This document shows, piece after piece, positions 61,327-64,000 of a DNA stretch of 64,000 nt; position 1 is the stretch's first letter, and each line of letters opens with the position of its first letter. The DNA is from Manihot esculenta (taxonomy: Eukaryota; Streptophyta; Magnoliopsida; Malpighiales; Euphorbiaceae), in contig NC_035175.2 of the NCBI RefSeq assembly GCF_001659605.2, positions 30,165,705 to 30,229,704 of the forward strand. Direction: 5' to 3'. A program made the translations under genes and the position numbers. The notes under the pieces are model-generated. The model did not search any database. It had not been told where the DNA came from and worked only from the letters and a program-made list of their open reading frames with translations.

Positions 61327-62750
61327 AAAAACAACAAGAAACATACAGGTAAACAAGCAATTAAGGAAAGCCTAACATCTATCTCGAAGAAGAGACACAG
61401 ATACCCCTGGAGGAAAACTCCCGGGTTGGCTATACTTTCTGACTCTGCTGACCCGTAACTGCTTAATCTGTGTTCATACTTTACACTGATTACTGATCAC
61501 TCCTGTCTGTTGCTACCTACTGACTTTCCTTTCTCTTTACCTTTTTTCAGCTCTATTCACCCTATTCTGGTTACACTCACCTTTGCTTCTCTTTGCTCAA
61601 CCCGATCCGAGGAGGAGCAATAACTCTCAGGAAATGCTAGATGCCTAGCGTCAACTCTCTACTTACTGTAGAAATCGTCTTGTGACACTTCACAATTCAT
61701 ACAGACATGCCCCGAAATCGAACTCATATTACAGAACTTAGCCTCTATGCCGTGTTCTCTTATCTACAACACTTAGTAGATAATGGGCATGCTTCTCTGT
61801 TTCTCTGACCTATTTGACGCTTTTGCTGCGCACTCTGATCCTTGCCCGCCTTTCTTCTTTTGTACTATCCTGGCTTTTTCTTTCACTCTCTCTCTACTGC
61901 TCAACATCTAGTGCCCATCTCTTAGCTTTATCGTGGAGGATAATCAACTCCAACTAGCTGTCTCCACTGATCAGTACTCCTACGTGGGAATATCCGTCCT
62001 TGGTAGTGACTTTGTGTAACTGTTCACAGTTGTGACAAAGTCTCTAGGTTTCCTCCTTCCGTTCTCACACCGACACTGGTACATGAGTACATGAGTCCAA
62101 TCCTACAATGTAGCCTCAAGTGACTGTATCTGATGTCACCGTGTTCGATGTGTTAGCCTCCTACTGAGTCAGGATAAAGATCCAAGCTACAGCTAACGAA
62201 TCTTCCTTCGGGAACCGACCAAAGAAAAGGAGAACTCTCTTCTCCTGCGTTAACCACTGTCCTGAAACATGGCTAGAGCTACAGGCTGAGTTACACTACT
62301 AGAAGTCATCTGCTGGGACTGTGCCAATCAGGGCCGCAGTAGAACACTCACATAACATGAGTCCTTCCTGCTCGCATCTATACATGCCGTAGTCCCATAT
62401 TAACAGACCACTTTCGTGTAAACTCCACACCTCACGCATCCAGAACTATCTGAACCAGAGCTCATCGCCATCTAATCTCAGACCAAACTGAACTCTCCTT
62501 CTACACTTTCGTACTTTTCCTTTATTCTATTCTATTCTTTCTCTGCTCTATATTATCTCATTTACTATTTGCGTTACTTACTTTTCTCTTACTTACTTTT
62601 ATTCTTTTTCTTACTCTTCACTTTCTTACGCTATTCTCTGCCTTATTTCTTTCCTTGAGGTCTACACGCAGAGATGAGAGATCACTCTCTCTCTACCTGG
62701 ATTTCAAATCCACGGCTATAGCTCTCGAGCTTTTTCCCGGCGCACAACCT
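61327..62750 (-). pseudogene. Element F pol remnants and a second, degenerate gag knuckle region
   Basis: Traces on the minus strand: a chromodomain-end trace near 61440-61390, an RT piece near 62060-61980 matching that of element C, and at about 62480-62130 a degenerate copy of the gag knuckle-to-protease linker (compare 63240-62840). Pyrimidine-rich sequence (plus strand) fills about 62490-62660. There is no long open frame. Confidence 0.6.
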
Positions 62751-64000
62751 TTAACGACTCACTCGTCTCTGAACTTTTGTCTCTGAACATCTAACTCTAT
62801 TACACTTTACTATTTTCACATCAACTGATATTCTATACACATCAGAACACTCAAAAGTGAGTTTACCTGGCACCACTGTGTTCCGTGTGTCTGTCTCTGG
62901 CTGATCCTGGGTGAAAATTCGAGCCGGAACTAACGGACGTCCACTGAAGGAACCTCCTGAAGAAGGGACTACCCCTCTTTCTCTACCTCTGCCCTGCACC
63001 GAGGCTGGAGCTTCTGGTGGAAGTATATTGTCTGAGGATGTCTGCGGAAACTGGGCTGACAAGGTCATAGTGGGACACTCTCGTGCCATGTGCCCCTCCT
63101 GTCCGCACCTGAAACATGCTGTTGTCCCAGCCCGACAGACTCCTTTGTGCCTCCTACCGCACTTCACACATCGAGAACTATCCCAACCAGAACTCGAACC
63201 CTCACGAAAACCCATGCCAAACTTTACCCTATTCCAGAACTCTCTTTTCTTTGACCCTTTCAGGCCTCTCACTTTCTTTTTATTCTTTGCAGCAGCCTCA
63301 CCCAAAGGAAAACGATCACTAGTCTCTGGGTAAGTTTCTACACTCATGTTTTCTGTCTGCTCAGGCTGCGCAAAGTCACTCTCCTTACGCTCCTTTGGGC
63401 TATCTGGACAAACCCATCCTGCAAACTCTGAAGCAAACTGCTCCCAGGATAAGCGTTCTACCCTCGGGTCCACATGCTGGGTGAACCATTCCCTTGCCTT
63501 CTCACATTTCAATGTGACCCCTGCCATCTGAATGGCTCTACTCTCACTGACTCCCAACTCATCAGTTATCATCTTGACCAGTCTAAGATACTCAACAGGG
63601 TCATCACCAGTCTCAAAAATGGGAACATCCAACCTCAAATAAGCTGTCATCTGCACCATACGTTCCCCAGGTGAACTAGGCTTGGGTGTTTGGACAATTG
63701 GGGCTACTGGTTCTCCTGGTGGTGGAGGAGATGCAACATGCCCTAGGTTAGGGTTTACTGACCCTGGGTAACAAAAGAAGGGTGGAAACATGGTATACTG
63801 TGGATATGACGGTGGATTTGGCGGGTAAAAGGAAGGATAGGGCATAAAGGTGGGATATGGGTGATACCTAGGAAACTCTGATGTACCTCTCATCGGGTAC
63901 TCTGCCCCCCACTGGTAGGGTGGATACTGAGGTGGAACAAATCTCGAGGCCTGAGTGCCTCCTTGGGACTCACCCATATCTCCTCCCAACCTACTCCTGC
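62751..64000 (-). CDS. Element F Gag (partial; N-terminus beyond the window)
   Basis: A single open frame of more than 410 codons enters from the window edge and ends at 62751. It includes a Pro/Tyr-rich region (YPPNPPSYPQY), capsid (YLRLDVPIFETGDDPVEYLR, MAGVTLKCEKAREWF, EFAGWVCPD), the knuckles CVKCGRRHKGVC and CFRCGQEGHMARECP, and the linker to VPGKLTFECSDVY. It then diverges into RISVDVK and stops, so the protease active site is missing. The capsid after SVETYPE is changed and shortened relative to A. The first ATG-like position at 63989 is TTG; the true start should be upstream of 64000, at an MRGTRR-like N-terminus. Confidence 0.8.
   Translation of the reverse strand, partial: RSRLGGDMGESQGGTQASRFVPPQYPPYQWGAEYPMRGTSEFPRYHPYPTFMPYPSFYPPNPPSYPQYTMFPPFFCYPGSVNPNLGHVASPPPPGEPVAPIVQTPKPSSPGERMVQMTAYLRLDVPIFETGDDPVEYLRLVKMITDELGVSESRAIQMAGVTLKCEKAREWFTQHVDPRVERLSWEQFASEFAGWVCPDSPKERKESDFAQPEQTENMSVETYPETSDRFPLGEAAAKNKKKVRGLKGSKKREFWNRVKFGMGFREGSSSGWDSSRCVKCGRRHKGVCRAGTTACFRCGQEGHMARECPTMTLSAQFPQTSSDNILPPEAPASVQGRGRERGVVPSSGGSFSGRPLVPARIFTQDQPETDTRNTVVPGKLTFECSDVYRISVDVKIVKCNRVRCSETKVQRRVSR

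Larger units (their letters stand above)
58938..64000 (-). mobile_element. Element F: non-autonomous Tekay relative, continues past the window
   Basis: Minus-strand order from the window end: gag, decayed pol pieces, polypurine tract, 3' LTR 58938-61289. The 5' LTR and PBS lie beyond 64000. The internal layout (RT fragment, then quickly the 3' end) resembles element C. The five bases beside the LTR end are TCATG; the partner target copy cannot be checked. Confidence 0.88.

Overview
This is a plant nuclear window, almost certainly from a dicot. The evidence is an intron-rich host gene with canonical GT-AG junctions and AT-rich introns, followed by about 50 kb of nested LTR retrotransposons of the standard plant Ty3/gypsy and Ty1/copia lineages. 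The species cannot be fixed from sequence alone. There is no bacterial-type operon, no CRISPR array, and no tRNA or rRNA gene.

Layout. (1) 146-11490 (+): the last seven exons of COG6, a subunit of the conserved oligomeric Golgi tethering complex. Its largest intron (6.1 kb) carries a decayed copia element that was itself split by a hAT-like element. (2) 11.5-14.3 kb: AT-rich intergenic DNA. (3) 14.3-19.95 kb: a 5'-truncated Athila-type element with a decayed gag-pol, no integrase, and a 3' LTR. (4) 19.96-21.17 kb: the 3' half of a Tekay-type LTR. (5) 21.17-22.45 kb (-): a CRM-like gag remnant with its primer binding site and LTR. (6) 22.9-50.8 kb: a minus-strand Tat-like gag, split by element B.

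Nested Tekay (chromovirus) elements. Element B (23556-50293, TSD TGGGG) inserted in the Tat gag. Element A (23793-33576, TSD GCTTT) is nearly intact and very young, and it inserted in the 5' LTR of B. It has one uninterrupted 1641-codon gag-pol ORF and two 2280-bp LTRs that differ at only four bases I could find. Element C, a coding-dead derivative, lies in the gag of B and has been rearranged: most of it is in minus orientation, and a 1.16-kb piece of its LTR stands as an inverted repeat. Element D (52.39-58.63 kb, +) is a third Tekay copy with a shift and two stops, cut inside integrase by another LTR fragment (-). Element F (-, 58.94 kb to the window end) inserted in that fragment and keeps a long open gag frame but a decayed pol.

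Insertion order read from the nesting: Tat, then B, then A and C in B; and D, then a B-type LTR, then F. Element A alone could still encode all functions (gag, protease, RT-RNase H, integrase, chromodomain). C and F have lost most coding but C keeps the cis signals (PBS, a conserved leader, a hairpin beside the polypurine tract, and the tract itself), so they look like non-autonomous relatives that could be mobilised by an A- or B-like partner. The least conventional signals are that PPT-adjacent hairpin, the clusters of an odd-centred 13-bp palindrome in the LTRs, and the duplicated splice acceptor in COG6. I found no clearly new biological system.
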